A program made the translations under genes and the position numbers. Shown one piece after another: positions 42,372-49,560 of a DNA stretch of 49,560 nt (the first letter of the stretch is position 1; every line of letters begins with the position of its first letter). This DNA comes from Solimonas variicoloris DSM 15731. GTDB lineage: Bacteria; Pseudomonadota; Gammaproteobacteria; Nevskiales; Nevskiaceae. Location: assembly GCF_000382285.1 (NCBI RefSeq), contig NZ_KB907945.1:1-49560 (forward strand). Reading direction: 5' to 3'. The notes below the pieces were generated by a model. That model was not told the DNA's origin and searched no databases. It saw nothing but the letters and a program-made list of their open reading frames with translations.

Positions 42372-43415
42372 TCAGGCGGCGGCAGCCGCCTGATTCGGAT
42401 CAAATACCGTGCCGTGCCGCCACGTGGCCCAGGCGATGCGGGCGATCTTGTTGGCCAAGGCGCACGTGGCCTTGTTATGGTTCGTTCGCTCTTTGAGCGA
42501 AAGCGCCCATCGCTGCAGCGCGTTGAGCGGCTGTCCGGCCCGCTGCATCTGGCCCGCTCGCAAGAGCACGGCTCTGGCGCCGTGCGTGAGCAGCATGCGC
42601 ACGTAGCGATCGCCACGCTTGCTGATGCCGCCGAGTTTTCGGATGTTGCCGCTGGAATGTTCGCGCGGCGTCAGGCCGAGCCACGAGGCGAGGTGTCGGC
42701 CGTCACGGAAGTGCTTGGCATCGTTGGCGCTGGCGTACAGCGCGGTCGCGGTCAAAAGGCCGATACCGGAAATGTCGCGTAGGTGTTCGATCACCGGGTT
42801 CTGCCGGCTGATCGTTTCAAGCTGGCGTTCGACCGCAACAATGCGCTGTTCAAGCTCGTGAATCTCGTCGAGCAGGGTCTGCAGGGCCGGGCGCAGCATC
42901 GGCGGCAGCGCTTCATCGCCGAGCGCATCCGGTATCTGCTTGAGCGCCGCGGCTGCACCGACGGGCAGGATCAGGCCGAACTCCCGCAGCAAGCCGCGCA
43001 GCGTGTTGATGCGCGCGGTACGTGTTTCCATCCAGGCACTGCGGCAGCGATGCAGGCCTTGGATCGCTTGATGCTCGGTCGTCTTCACCGGCACCGGCAG
43101 AATCTCCGGATTCTTCGCCGCTTCCAGCATCGCCAGGCAGTCGGCCCGATCAGTCTTGTTACGACGGCGGTACGCACAGACGTACGGCACCGGCAGCAGC
43201 CGAACCGAATGGCCGATCCGTTCCATCACCCGCGCCCAGTGATGCGCACCCCCGCAGGCTTCCAGCACAAAAGCCGCCTTCTCTCGCGTCGCCAGGTACT
43301 CAGCAAACTGTGGCCGATTCAAGCGAAGCCGGCGCCGCACCTTGCCGGCCGCATCTGCCTCGGCAACCTCGAATACGAGCTTTGCGGTATCCACCGCGAT
43401 GAGCGTAGATTCCAT
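42372..43415 (-). CDS. IS110-family transposase (recombinase)
   Basis: A 347-residue recombinase. The N-terminal RuvC-like DEDD domain is visible as IAVDTAKLVFEV (Asp9), AFVLEACGGAHHWA (Glu near 53) and NKTDRADCLAML (Asp near 90-93). The C-terminal Transposase_20 part has LRDISGIGLLTATALYA near 214 and LGLTPREHSSGNIRKLGGIS near 247-266, including the serine used in cleavage. The protein has full length and no break, so the element may be active. It ends in a short alanine run. Confidence 0.92.
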   Translation of the reverse strand: MESTLIAVDTAKLVFEVAEADAAGKVRRRLRLNRPQFAEYLATREKAAFVLEACGGAHHWARVMERIGHSVRLLPVPYVCAYRRRNKTDRADCLAMLEAAKNPEILPVPVKTTEHQAIQGLHRCRSAWMETRTARINTLRGLLREFGLILPVGAAAALKQIPDALGDEALPPMLRPALQTLLDEIHELEQRIVAVERQLETISRQNPVIEHLRDISGIGLLTATALYASANDAKHFRDGRHLASWLGLTPREHSSGNIRKLGGISKRGDRYVRMLLTHGARAVLLRAGQMQRAGQPLNALQRWALSLKERTNHNKATCALANKIARIAWATWRHGTVFDPNQAAAAA

Positions 43416-43486
43416 GTCCGGACTCCTCTCGTTGGTGAGCTGATGATTCGCATCTCCAGCTTGGCACTTCGATGCCGACCAAAACA

Positions 43487-43501
43487 GCGGGAGGAGTCCA
43501 T
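43487..43501. repeat. IS1111-type inverted repeat, right
   Basis: GCGGGAGGAGTCCAT, inverse complement of 42101-42115. Its last bases (GGAGTCCAT) resemble the end of the partial element at 449-463 (GGAAGTCAT), suggesting related transposition systems. Confidence 0.9.
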
Positions 43502-43508
43502 TCCATCA

Positions 43509-45011
43509 CTAGAGCAGCGCCGCGACTTCGCCGGCGGCGCGCTCGCCGGAGCGGATCGCGCCGTCGAAGTAGCCGTTCCAGACCTCGGCGGTTTCGGTGC
43601 CGGCCCAGTGCAGACGGCCGATCGGTGCGCGCAGCGCTTCGCCGTAGTCGAGCCAGACGCCCGGCGGGAAGTAGCCGGCATAGCAGCCGCGCGACCATTC
43701 CTCGTCGGCCCAGCTCTGCTCGATGTATTCGAGCGGATGGCGCGCGGCTTCGCCGAAGTAGCGCACGAAGCTGTCGATCACGCCCTGCATGCGCTGCTCG
43801 CGCGTCTGCCGCAGTGCGCGGCGGCCGTCCTCGCCCTCGATGAATCCCATCAGTACGCCGACGCTGGCGTCCGGCGGCGAGTTGTCAAAAGTCGTCTTGA
43901 CCGGCCCGACGTCGCCGGTTGCCTGACCGTTGAGGCCGGCGTCGCGCCAGAACGGCTTGGCGTAGACGCATTGCGCCTTGATGACGGTGCCCATCGGCAC
44001 GCGCTGCGTGAGCTGGTCGCGCAGGCCGTCGAGGATCGGCGCGTAGCGGATGCGGCCGGCGAGGGTGGGCGGCATGGCGATGATCGCGCGCCGGGCCTGC
44101 ACGGCGAAGCCGGCGCCGCGCACGCTGACGCCGTCGTCATGCTGCTCGACGCGCTCGACCGGCGCGTTGAGCAGGATGCGCTGCGCGCCGAGCTGCTCGG
44201 CCATCGCCAGCGCGATGCGCTGCGAGCCGCCGACGATGCGCGAGTCCTGCGCGCCGCCCTCGGTGTTGACCAGCATGTCCAGCGAGCCGGCCGAATGGAT
44301 GTAGAACAGCACGTGCAGCAGCGACAGGTCGCGCGGCTGCGCCGAGAACACCGCCTCGATGACGAGCTGCAGCAGCGAACGGCCGGTGTCGGTATAGAGG
44401 TTGTGGTCCATCCAGGTCTGGAAGGTCTGGCTGTCCCATTCGACCGCCTTGGCGGCCGTCCACGGCTTGTCGAGCGGCACCGACTCGGCCATGCGGTTGA
44501 GGCGCGTCATCGCGATCTGCGTGTCGATCGAGCCGAAGAACGCGCCGGGCGGGATGCGGCCGTCATATTCCGAGCGCGCGCCGTCGCGCACGTCGACCGA
44601 TTTGCCTTGCGTCCAGCTCTTGAACGTCGACAGCTTCAGCTCCTTGATCATCGCCAGCACGCGGTCCTGGGTCGGGCCGACCCACTGGCCGCCGACCTCG
44701 ACGACGGTGCCGGGACTGGCGCCGCGCACGCTGACGGCGTGGTTCAGCGTGCGGCCGCCAACGCGGTCGCGCGCCTCGACGACGAGCACCTCGCGGCCGG
44801 CGGCGCGCAGCTGGCGCGCAGCGGCGAGGCCGGCGAGGCCGGCGCCGACGATGACGACCTCGCAGTGACGCTCGCCGCTGGTGGCCGGCGTCGCGGTCGT
44901 TGCGCCAGGAGTGGTGGCGGGCGCGGCCTGAGCGCCGCCGGACAGCATGCCGGCGCCGAGCGCGGCGGCGCCGCCGAGCAGGCGGCGGCGGGAAAGATCC
45001 GGATGATCCAT
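43509..45011 (-). CDS. Flavin monoamine oxidase with Tat signal
   Basis: A 500-residue FAD-dependent amine oxidase. The chosen ATG at 45011 gives DLSRRRLLGGAAALGAG, a twin-arginine signal cleaved near AQA. FAD is bound by VVIVGAGLAGLAAARQL (residues 52-68) and EARDRVGGRTLN; the C-terminal flavin motif is IGRLHWAGTETAEVWNGYFD near 466-485. The HWAGTET block matches the monoamine/putrescine oxidase group, acting in the periplasm on primary amines. It is the second gene of a minus-strand pair, 29 bases after the nitrilase-like lipoprotein. The IS lies eight bases beyond its stop, so its terminator may have been separated from it. Confidence 0.88.
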   Translation of the reverse strand: MDHPDLSRRRLLGGAAALGAGMLSGGAQAAPATTPGATTATPATSGERHCEVVIVGAGLAGLAAARQLRAAGREVLVVEARDRVGGRTLNHAVSVRGASPGTVVEVGGQWVGPTQDRVLAMIKELKLSTFKSWTQGKSVDVRDGARSEYDGRIPPGAFFGSIDTQIAMTRLNRMAESVPLDKPWTAAKAVEWDSQTFQTWMDHNLYTDTGRSLLQLVIEAVFSAQPRDLSLLHVLFYIHSAGSLDMLVNTEGGAQDSRIVGGSQRIALAMAEQLGAQRILLNAPVERVEQHDDGVSVRGAGFAVQARRAIIAMPPTLAGRIRYAPILDGLRDQLTQRVPMGTVIKAQCVYAKPFWRDAGLNGQATGDVGPVKTTFDNSPPDASVGVLMGFIEGEDGRRALRQTREQRMQGVIDSFVRYFGEAARHPLEYIEQSWADEEWSRGCYAGYFPPGVWLDYGEALRAPIGRLHWAGTETAEVWNGYFDGAIRSGERAAGEVAALL

Positions 45012-45040
45012 GAGTATTGCCGGTGGAGGTGAAGGGAAAA

Positions 45041-46558
45041 TCAGCGCACGAGATCCGCCCAGACGGCGGTTTCGAGATAGTCGTTTTCGAGCGCGTCGCC
45101 GCTGCCCGGGGCCAGCGCGGCGCCGGTCGCGGCGAGCTGCGCGCGCGGCGCGTCGGCGCTGACCCACGGCGCCAGTTGCACGAACTCGCGTTTGTCACCC
45201 TGGAAGGCCTGATACCAGGCCACGTCGGTGCCGGATTCGAATTCGAGATTGCCGACGTAATGGCGCGGCGCGGCCGTGCCGCCGCGCTTGGTGATCGCCG
45301 TCTGGCCGTCGAACGGCAGATCGAGCAGATTGCCGACCAGGTGCGCGGTGATGTTGTAGCGGAAACCGACCTCGGGATCGGCGACCGTGCGCCAGGTCGA
45401 CGCCATCCATTCGAGCGGCTGCCAGCCGCCGGCCTGATAGGCGGCCCAGCGGCCCGGATTGGCCTCGGCCTGGACGACGACGTCGACGCCGAGTGCATCC
45501 ATGCACGGCATGTAGCTGACGGTGACGTCGGCGCAGGGCGCGAAGCCCGCGGGCGGCGCCGCGCCGAAGTCGTAGCCCCACTGGAATGCTGGCAGCGAAG
45601 TCGCGAAGCCGAGCCGGAAGCCGGCGAGCGGATAGCCGGCGGCGTTGGCGAGCGCTGCCGCGCCCGTGCTCGGGCCGGCGTCGAGGCCCAGCACTGCGGT
45701 CTCGATATCGGTCAGCGGCACCTTCTCGTTGCGGAACAGCAGATTCTTTTCGCCGCTCGGAGCGTTCGCGTCGACTTCGTCGGGGCCCCAGAGGTAGGTG
45801 GTGTTGGTGACGCGCGCGTCGGTCGCGACATAGACCTCGTCGACCGCGCCGAGATCGGGATCCTTGAACAGCGCGAGGTCGAGCGGCTCGCGCGAGGCCG
45901 CGTAACGCGCCTGATTGTTCGATGCGACGACGTAGACGCGGTAGTCGCGGGCGATATCGGAAAACGTCTGCGAGAACGCGCGCACGAAGGTGTCGGTCGC
46001 CGCCAGCAGCGCCTGCTTGCGTGCATCGAGCCCGGGAAAGCGGGCGCGGTAGGCGAGGATCTGCGGCAGGTAGCTGACGTTCAGCAGTGCCAGCGCGCCG
46101 AGCATGCTGAGCGGCAGCTGGTCGCCGACCGGCGCGCCGAGCGGCGAGCCGGCCAGCGCCCGCACCGCTGCGCCACGCGTGCCGGTGGCCAGCGTCATCA
46201 GACCGGCGTCCTCGTTGAAGACGACGAGCATCGGCAGGCCGGCGCGCATCTGCGGCACGGCGTGTTCCTCGATCAGACAGCGCATCTTGGTGCGGAACGT
46301 CGCGTAGTCGACGACGTGGCGGATCTCCTGCTTGTACTGCATGGCCACGACGCGCAGCGCCGCGCCGGAGGCGCCGTAGCCGCTCGCCGCCGCCCAGCGT
46401 GCGGGGCGCAAGGCGGCGCAGGTGTCGGCGCTCGGCCGCTCGATGTCCGGCGGCAGCAGCGCCTCGCCGCCGGCCGGCGCCTCGCTCGATGCACAGCCGC
46501 CCAGTGCCATGGCGGCCAGCGCCATGACGCCGGCCCAGGCGATCCCTGATCGTCGCAT
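45041..46558 (-). CDS. Lipoprotein with nitrilase-superfamily fold (predicted)
   Basis: A 505-residue protein. The ATG at 46558 gives MRRSGIAWAGVMALAAMALG followed by GCASSE, a lipobox with the modified Cys22. The rest matches the nitrilase/carbon-nitrogen hydrolase triad in order: PMLVVFNEDAGL (Glu near 104), LLFRNEKVPLTDIE (Lys near 281), and VSYMPCMDALGVDVVVQAEA (Cys near 357). The overall similarity to named nitrilases is low, and residues after 400 (AITKRGGTAAPRHYVGN) form an extra region. It would act at the outer or inner membrane face on an amide or nitrile. It is co-directional with the amine oxidase and divergent from the TetR gene. Confidence 0.7.
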   Translation of the reverse strand: MRRSGIAWAGVMALAAMALGGCASSEAPAGGEALLPPDIERPSADTCAALRPARWAAASGYGASGAALRVVAMQYKQEIRHVVDYATFRTKMRCLIEEHAVPQMRAGLPMLVVFNEDAGLMTLATGTRGAAVRALAGSPLGAPVGDQLPLSMLGALALLNVSYLPQILAYRARFPGLDARKQALLAATDTFVRAFSQTFSDIARDYRVYVVASNNQARYAASREPLDLALFKDPDLGAVDEVYVATDARVTNTTYLWGPDEVDANAPSGEKNLLFRNEKVPLTDIETAVLGLDAGPSTGAAALANAAGYPLAGFRLGFATSLPAFQWGYDFGAAPPAGFAPCADVTVSYMPCMDALGVDVVVQAEANPGRWAAYQAGGWQPLEWMASTWRTVADPEVGFRYNITAHLVGNLLDLPFDGQTAITKRGGTAAPRHYVGNLEFESGTDVAWYQAFQGDKREFVQLAPWVSADAPRAQLAATGAALAPGSGDALENDYLETAVWADLVR

Positions 46559-46597
46559 CCCCGCTTCCCCGTGTTGCAGGCATCCGGCCATTTATGC

Positions 46598-46609
46598 CGT
46601 ACGCGTACG
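46598..46609. promoter_or_regulatory. 12-bp palindrome in the divergent tetR interval
   Basis: CGTACGCGTACG is a perfect palindrome 40 bases upstream of the lipoprotein start and 131 bases upstream of the TetR gene. It is a reasonable operator for the TetR protein, which would repress the lipoprotein/amine oxidase pair. Only position and symmetry support this. Confidence 0.5.
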
Positions 46610-46686
46610 CAAAATATGGGGCAAGCACCGCGGCGCCGTCAACGTGCGCAAGCGCGACATGCGCCGGGGGCTGCGGGCCTGCCCCC

Positions 46687-46692
46687 TATAAT
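46687..46692 (+). promoter_or_regulatory. -10 element TATAAT before the TetR gene
   Basis: A perfect consensus TATAAT, 47 bases before the ATG of the TetR gene. The region 17 bases further upstream is G-rich and has no TTGACA-like hexamer, so the call rests on the -10 alone. Confidence 0.5.
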
Positions 46693-46739
46693 GGCGCCGT
46701 CGTCATACGGCGACGCCCTTTACACGACGTCCAACCCGC

Positions 46740-47417
46740 ATGCCCACGATGAAGCGCCCCGGTGGTCCGCGCTCTGCCGCGCCCGCCGCGCCCGCCGCGC
46801 CCGCCGCCACTTCGCGCCCGCGCGGCCGGCCGCGCCGCGATCCCGAGCAGGAGCAGCGGGTCCGCACTGAACTCGTCGCGGCGGCGCGGCGCCTGTTCGC
46901 CGACGAAGGATTCGAGGCGGTCAGCATGCGGCGCATCGCCGACGCCGCCGGCTGCGGCGCGATGACGCTGTACGGCTACTTCCGCAGCAAGAACGATCTG
47001 CTGCGCCACATCTGGGACGATTTCTTCGTCGAGATGTTCGAACAGATCGCGCGCGTGACGAGGCGCGGCACGCCGCGCGAGCGCCTGCGCAAGGCCTGTC
47101 TGGCTTACATCGACTACTGGTGTGCGCACCCGGAACGCTACCGCATGGTGTTCCTCAATCAGGACCAGGGCGGTGTCGGCGAAGCGCTGTACGTCGACAG
47201 CTCCAACATCGTCGAGCGCTTCGGCGTGTTCAGCGAGCTGATCGCCGCGATGCAGGCGCAGGGCAGCGCCCGCGCCGGCGCGCCGCAGGCGCTCGGCGAG
47301 GCGCTGATCTGCGCGCTGCTCGGCATCACGCATGCGCTGCTGACGATTCCGGAGTATCCGTGGCAGTCGCGCGAGCATTTGCTCGATGCCTGCCTGGGCA
47401 TCGTCGATGCGCGCTGA
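46740..47417 (+). CDS. TetR-family transcriptional regulator
   Basis: A 225-residue TetR-type repressor. After a Pro/Ala/Arg-rich lead (residues 1-35) comes the DNA-binding domain: RTELVAAARRLFADEGFEAV, then SMRRIADAAGCGAMTLYGYF with the helix-turn-helix near 60-82. The C-terminal ligand domain (about 90-225) resembles the TetR_C_33/WHG type (AYIDYWCAHPERYRMVF). The lead may be non-native if translation begins at a later start, but no better one is visible. It is divergent from the lipoprotein/amine oxidase pair, its probable target. Confidence 0.88.
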   Translation: MPTMKRPGGPRSAAPAAPAAPAATSRPRGRPRRDPEQEQRVRTELVAAARRLFADEGFEAVSMRRIADAAGCGAMTLYGYFRSKNDLLRHIWDDFFVEMFEQIARVTRRGTPRERLRKACLAYIDYWCAHPERYRMVFLNQDQGGVGEALYVDSSNIVERFGVFSELIAAMQAQGSARAGAPQALGEALICALLGITHALLTIPEYPWQSREHLLDACLGIVDAR

Positions 47418-47489
47418 GCCCGGAACCGGCGTTGCGCAGGCGCCCGCGCTCGGCGACGATCGCGGCCATGAGCAAGAGCGGAGGCGGCG

Positions 47490-48335
47490 ATGAAATGGCG
47501 TGATGCGCGGCGCAGCGACAATGTCGTCGGCGCGGGTGGCCGCGGCGGCCTGCGGCTCGGCATCGGCGGCATCGCCGTCGTCGTCGTGCTCGGTCTGCTG
47601 CTCGGCCGCAGCCCGCTCGAAATGCTCGGCCTCGTGACGCAGATCGAGCAGCAGGCACCGGCCGGCGGCAGCGAGCAGGCGCTGCCGGACAACGAGACCA
47701 CCGACTTCGTGCGCGCGATCCTCGGCGAGACCGAGGACATCTGGAGCGCGATCTTCGAGAAGGCCGGCGGCCACTACGAGGCGCCGAAGCTGGTGCTGTT
47801 CGCCGGCAGCGTGCAGACGGCCTGTGGCGGGGCCAGCGCGGCGTCCGGCCCGTTCTACTGTCCGGGCGACCAGCGCGTCTATCTCGACACCGGTTTCTTC
47901 GCCGACATGAAGGCGCGGCTCGGTGGCGGCGGCGATTTCGCATACGCCTACGTGATCGCCCACGAGGTCGGCCATCACGTGCAGAACCTGACCGGCGTGT
48001 TCGCGCGCACCGAGCAGGCCCGGCAGCAGGGAGCATCGATGCAGGGCGCCGACGGTCTGTCGGTGCGTCAGGAACTGCAGGCCGATTGCTACGCCGGGGT
48101 CTGGGCCAACCGCGCTCAGGCGCGGCACCAGTGGCTGGAAGCTGGCGACATCGAGGAAGCGCTGAATACCGCGTCGGCGATCGGCGATGACCGCCTGCAG
48201 CACGAAGCGCAGGGGACGATCGTGCCCGACGCGTTCACGCACGGAACCTCGGCGGAGCGCGTGCGCTGGTTCAAGACCGGCTTCGATTCGGGCGAGGTCG
48301 CGCGCTGCGATACGTTCTCGGCCGCGAGGCTCTAG
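47490..48335 (+). CDS. ypfJ: YpfJ-type neutral zinc metallopeptidase
   Basis: A 281-residue protein of the YpfJ/zinc_peptidase family. The N-terminus MKWRDARRSDNVV is typical, followed by one membrane segment (about 23-42). The extracytoplasmic domain carries GPFYCPGDQRVYLDTGFF near 120 and the zinc site AHEVGHHVQNLTG near 157 with catalytic Glu, then the third ligand region LSVRQELQADCYAGVW near 190. Length is the family norm. The substrate is unknown. It is separated from the TetR gene by 72 bases, and a bidirectional terminator follows. Confidence 0.9.
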   Translation: MKWRDARRSDNVVGAGGRGGLRLGIGGIAVVVVLGLLLGRSPLEMLGLVTQIEQQAPAGGSEQALPDNETTDFVRAILGETEDIWSAIFEKAGGHYEAPKLVLFAGSVQTACGGASAASGPFYCPGDQRVYLDTGFFADMKARLGGGGDFAYAYVIAHEVGHHVQNLTGVFARTEQARQQGASMQGADGLSVRQELQADCYAGVWANRAQARHQWLEAGDIEEALNTASAIGDDRLQHEAQGTIVPDAFTHGTSAERVRWFKTGFDSGEVARCDTFSAARL

Positions 48336-48353
48336 CCGGAAGATTCATTGTCA

Positions 48354-48387
48354 CGAAAAAAGCCGGCATCGCGCCGGCCTTTTTTCG
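48354..48387. terminator. Bidirectional intrinsic terminator
   Basis: CGAAAAAAGCCGGC-ATCGC-GCCGGCCTTTTTTCG: a GCCGGC stem flanked by an A-run and a T-run, between the convergent ypfJ and glutathione peroxidase genes. It can terminate both transcripts. Confidence 0.92.
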
Positions 48388-48407
48388 TACCTGAACCGAT
48401 CGGGGCT

Positions 48408-48887
48408 TCAGAGCAGCGCAGCGATCTCGCCGTCGATCTTCTCCGGCGTGTCCATCGAGCCGTAGCGCTTCACGACCTTGCCGCTCTTGTCGACCAGGAA
48501 CTTGGTGAAGTTCCATTTGATCGCCTCGGTGCCGAGCACGCCCGGTGCCGAGCTCTTCAGGTGCTGGTACAGCGGATGGGCGCTGGCGCCGTTGACGTCG
48601 ATCTTCGCGAACATCGGAAAGTCGACTTCATAGGTGAGCGAGCAGAAGTTCTTGATCTCGTTCTCGTCGCCGGGCTCCTGGTGGCCGAACTGGTCGCACG
48701 GAAAGCCGAGCACCGCGAAATCCTTGTCCTTGTACTTGCGCCACAGCGCCTCGAGCCCCTTGTACTGCGGGGTGAAACCGCATTTGCTCGCGACATTGAC
48801 GATCAGCAGCACTTTGCCGCGATAGGCGTCGAGCTTTTGCGTCGCGCCGTCGATGGTCTTCGCTTCGAAATCGTAAACCGCCGTCAT
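48408..48887 (-). CDS. Glutathione/thioredoxin peroxidase, cysteine type
   Basis: A 159-residue GPx-family protein. The ATG at 48887 gives MTAVYDFEAKTIDG. The peroxidatic cysteine is in VASKCGFTPQY (Cys36), the tetrad glutamine in GFPCDQFGHQEPG (Gln70) and the tryptophan/asparagine in IKWNFTKFLVDK (Trp121, Asn122). Selenocysteine is replaced by cysteine as usual in bacteria; Cys64 may act with thioredoxin. D65 stands where most relatives have Asn (PCNQF). Cytoplasmic removal of hydroperoxides is expected. Confidence 0.92.
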   Translation of the reverse strand: MTAVYDFEAKTIDGATQKLDAYRGKVLLIVNVASKCGFTPQYKGLEALWRKYKDKDFAVLGFPCDQFGHQEPGDENEIKNFCSLTYEVDFPMFAKIDVNGASAHPLYQHLKSSAPGVLGTEAIKWNFTKFLVDKSGKVVKRYGSMDTPEKIDGEIAALL

Positions 48888-48913
48888 GATCGTCGCCCTC
48901 GGTATTTCGGGTT

Positions 48914-48943
48914 CACTTATAAGTGCCTTCATTCAGGAAGGCG
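48914..48943. promoter_or_regulatory. Palindrome and hairpin between gpx and the H-NS gene
   Basis: A perfect palindrome CACTTATAAGTG (48914-48925) is followed directly by the hairpin GCCTTC-ATTCAG-GAAGGC (48925-48942). They lie between the end of the H-NS gene and the peroxidase start, both on the minus strand. The hairpin lacks a T-run. It could be a weak terminator or a regulator site for the peroxidase gene. Confidence 0.35.
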
Positions 48944-48956
48944 TCTTATCAATACA

Positions 48957-49259
48957 TTAAACCGCGAACTGGTCCCGGGATTTTCCGGCGGCTTCCGCCT
49001 CGGCGAGCCATTTCGGCGTGCGGCCGCGCCCCGTCCAGGACTCGCCCGTTGCTGGATTGCGATATTTTTCAGCGACTTTGCCGGTGCGGCGGGCGCGCTT
49101 GGCGGGCTTGGCGTCGAGCTCGAGGTCGGCGACGCTGATCCCGTACTGGGCCATTTTGTCCTTGATCTCGGCGATGACCTCCGTGATTTCCTTGTGGCGC
49201 AGCTCTTCGGCCTGGCGGGTGAGCGATTCGATCTGCTTCAGGAGGTCGCTGTAAGTGGT
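48957..49259 (-). pseudogene. H-NS-family nucleoid protein gene, start removed by IS5-family element
   Basis: The remaining frame encodes about 100 residues of an H-NS-like protein. There is an N-terminal oligomerisation helix (TTYSDLLKQIESLTRQAEEL, VIAEIKDKMAQYGISVADLE) and a C-terminal DNA-binding domain with KYRNPATGESWTGRGRTPKW. The native start codon, expected just before TTYSDLL, is missing. Upstream residues in the open frame come from insertion-sequence DNA, and no ATG, GTG or TTG lies close by in frame. Only the first few residues are lost, so low expression from an alternative start cannot be excluded. Confidence 0.75.
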
Positions 49260-49560
49260 CGGCCCTGAACAACCCGCCCGCCCCTTACCCGGCGCGGGCT
49301 GAGCACCCTTGAGGCCTTGCCGAATCCTCCAGTTTCCAGTGCAATCGCATTCACTTTCTGGAAGATTTGGAGCGCAGGTTTTCAATGACCACCCCGGACT
49401 TTTTCCGCGCCCGGCTGGATGCGATGATCGATCTGCGTCACCCGCTCGCGGTATTGGCAACCCGCATGCCGTGGGCCGAGATCGAATCGGCGCTGGCGCC
49501 GTGCTTTGCCCGTCAGGACCGGCAGGGACGCCCGATCGAAGGCCTGGATCTGTTCGGCCC
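49260..49560 (+). mobile_element. Partial IS5-family element running off the window
   Basis: The left end is placed at about 49260, where H-NS-type coding sequence stops and GGCCCTGAACAACCCGCCCG begins, a probable terminal repeat. About 125 bases follow before the transposase start. The right end, second repeat and target duplication lie outside the window, so the exact border is approximate. Confidence 0.7.
49385..49560 (+). CDS. IS5-family transposase, N-terminal fragment
   Basis: The ATG at 49385, behind GGAGCGCAGG, opens 58 codons to the window edge. The residues FFRARLDAMIDLRHPLAVLA, then ARQDRQGRPIEGLDLFGP, are the typical start of IS5-family DDE transposases that carry a DUF772-type N-terminal domain. 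The catalytic DDE domain lies outside the window. Confidence 0.8.
   Translation, partial: MTTPDFFRARLDAMIDLRHPLAVLATRMPWAEIESALAPCFARQDRQGRPIEGLDLFG

Larger units (their letters stand above)
42101..43501 (-). mobile_element. Complete IS1111-type (IS110-family) insertion sequence
   Basis: A 1.4-kb element bounded by perfect 15-base inverted repeats (42101-42115 and 43487-43501), enclosing one recombinase gene on the minus strand. There are about 70 bases before the gene and about 255 non-coding bases after it. Subterminal inverted repeats and a long 3' non-coding region are features of the IS1111 group, which use a bridge RNA and make no or minimal target duplication. True ends may lie a few bases outside the repeats. 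It sits 43 bases after the tgt stop and eight bases beyond the stop of the amine oxidase gene. Confidence 0.85.

Noticed and set aside
42783-45032. 749-codon plus-strand open frame over the IS and amine oxidase gene
   Set aside because: Antisense shadow. The amine oxidase and transposase on the minus strand have clear motifs.

Overview
The window is high-GC DNA (roughly two thirds G+C by eye) from a proteobacterium. QueA/Tgt, YaeQ, YpfJ-type peptidase, H-NS-like and DUF1302/DUF1329/MMPL proteins point to a gamma- or betaproteobacterium. A Nevskiales/Solimonadaceae-like degrader is my guess and cannot be proved from the window.

Region 1 (1-1400) is accessory DNA: the 3' end of an IS110/IS1111-type element that appears to sit in the last box of an attC site, followed by two integron gene cassettes on the minus strand with recognisable attC sites. 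No integrase gene is present. Region 2 (1900-8560) is ordinary chromosome: a HAD hydrolase, a pair of REP-like repeats, an SDR, a metallo-beta-lactamase-fold enzyme, a secreted helical-repeat protein, YaeQ, an AhpD-like protein and a DUF1295 membrane protein.

Region 3 (8690-38760) is the centre of interest, a catabolic island in two operons. The first encodes an MMPL/RND transporter, a Tat-dependent DUF1329 protein, a YCF48-like beta-propeller and a DUF1302 outer-membrane protein; after an intrinsic terminator comes a second DUF1329 gene. The second operon starts with four genes matching the alpha, gamma, alpha-prime and beta subunits of acetophenone-carboxylase-type ATP-dependent ketone carboxylases. 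It continues with an SDR, an unrecognised protein that may be a fifth subunit, an alpha/beta hydrolase, a DUF3237 protein, two acetoacetyl-CoA-synthetase-like ligases, two more SDRs, a saccharopine-dehydrogenase-like protein and an SCP-x-type thiolase. A convergent MalT-type LuxR regulator closes the block. The implied route is secondary alcohol to ketone, carboxylation to a 3-oxo acid, CoA activation and thiolysis of a hydrophobic ketone taken up through the membrane module. Both operons begin with the same 20-bp near-palindrome (8690-8709 and 17569-17588) at an identical distance from a -10-like hexamer. Each is followed by a strong Shine-Dalgarno and a micro-ORF of 21 or 23 codons. This shared control design is the most novel thing seen.

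Region 4 (38950-49560) holds queA, a DUF2937 gene and tgt, then a complete IS1111-type insertion sequence. Next come a minus-strand pair encoding a Tat-exported amine oxidase and a nitrilase-like lipoprotein, divergent from a TetR gene, followed by a zinc metallopeptidase and glutathione peroxidase. Last is an H-NS-family gene whose start has been removed by an IS5-family element running off the window. No tRNA, rRNA or CRISPR array was seen.
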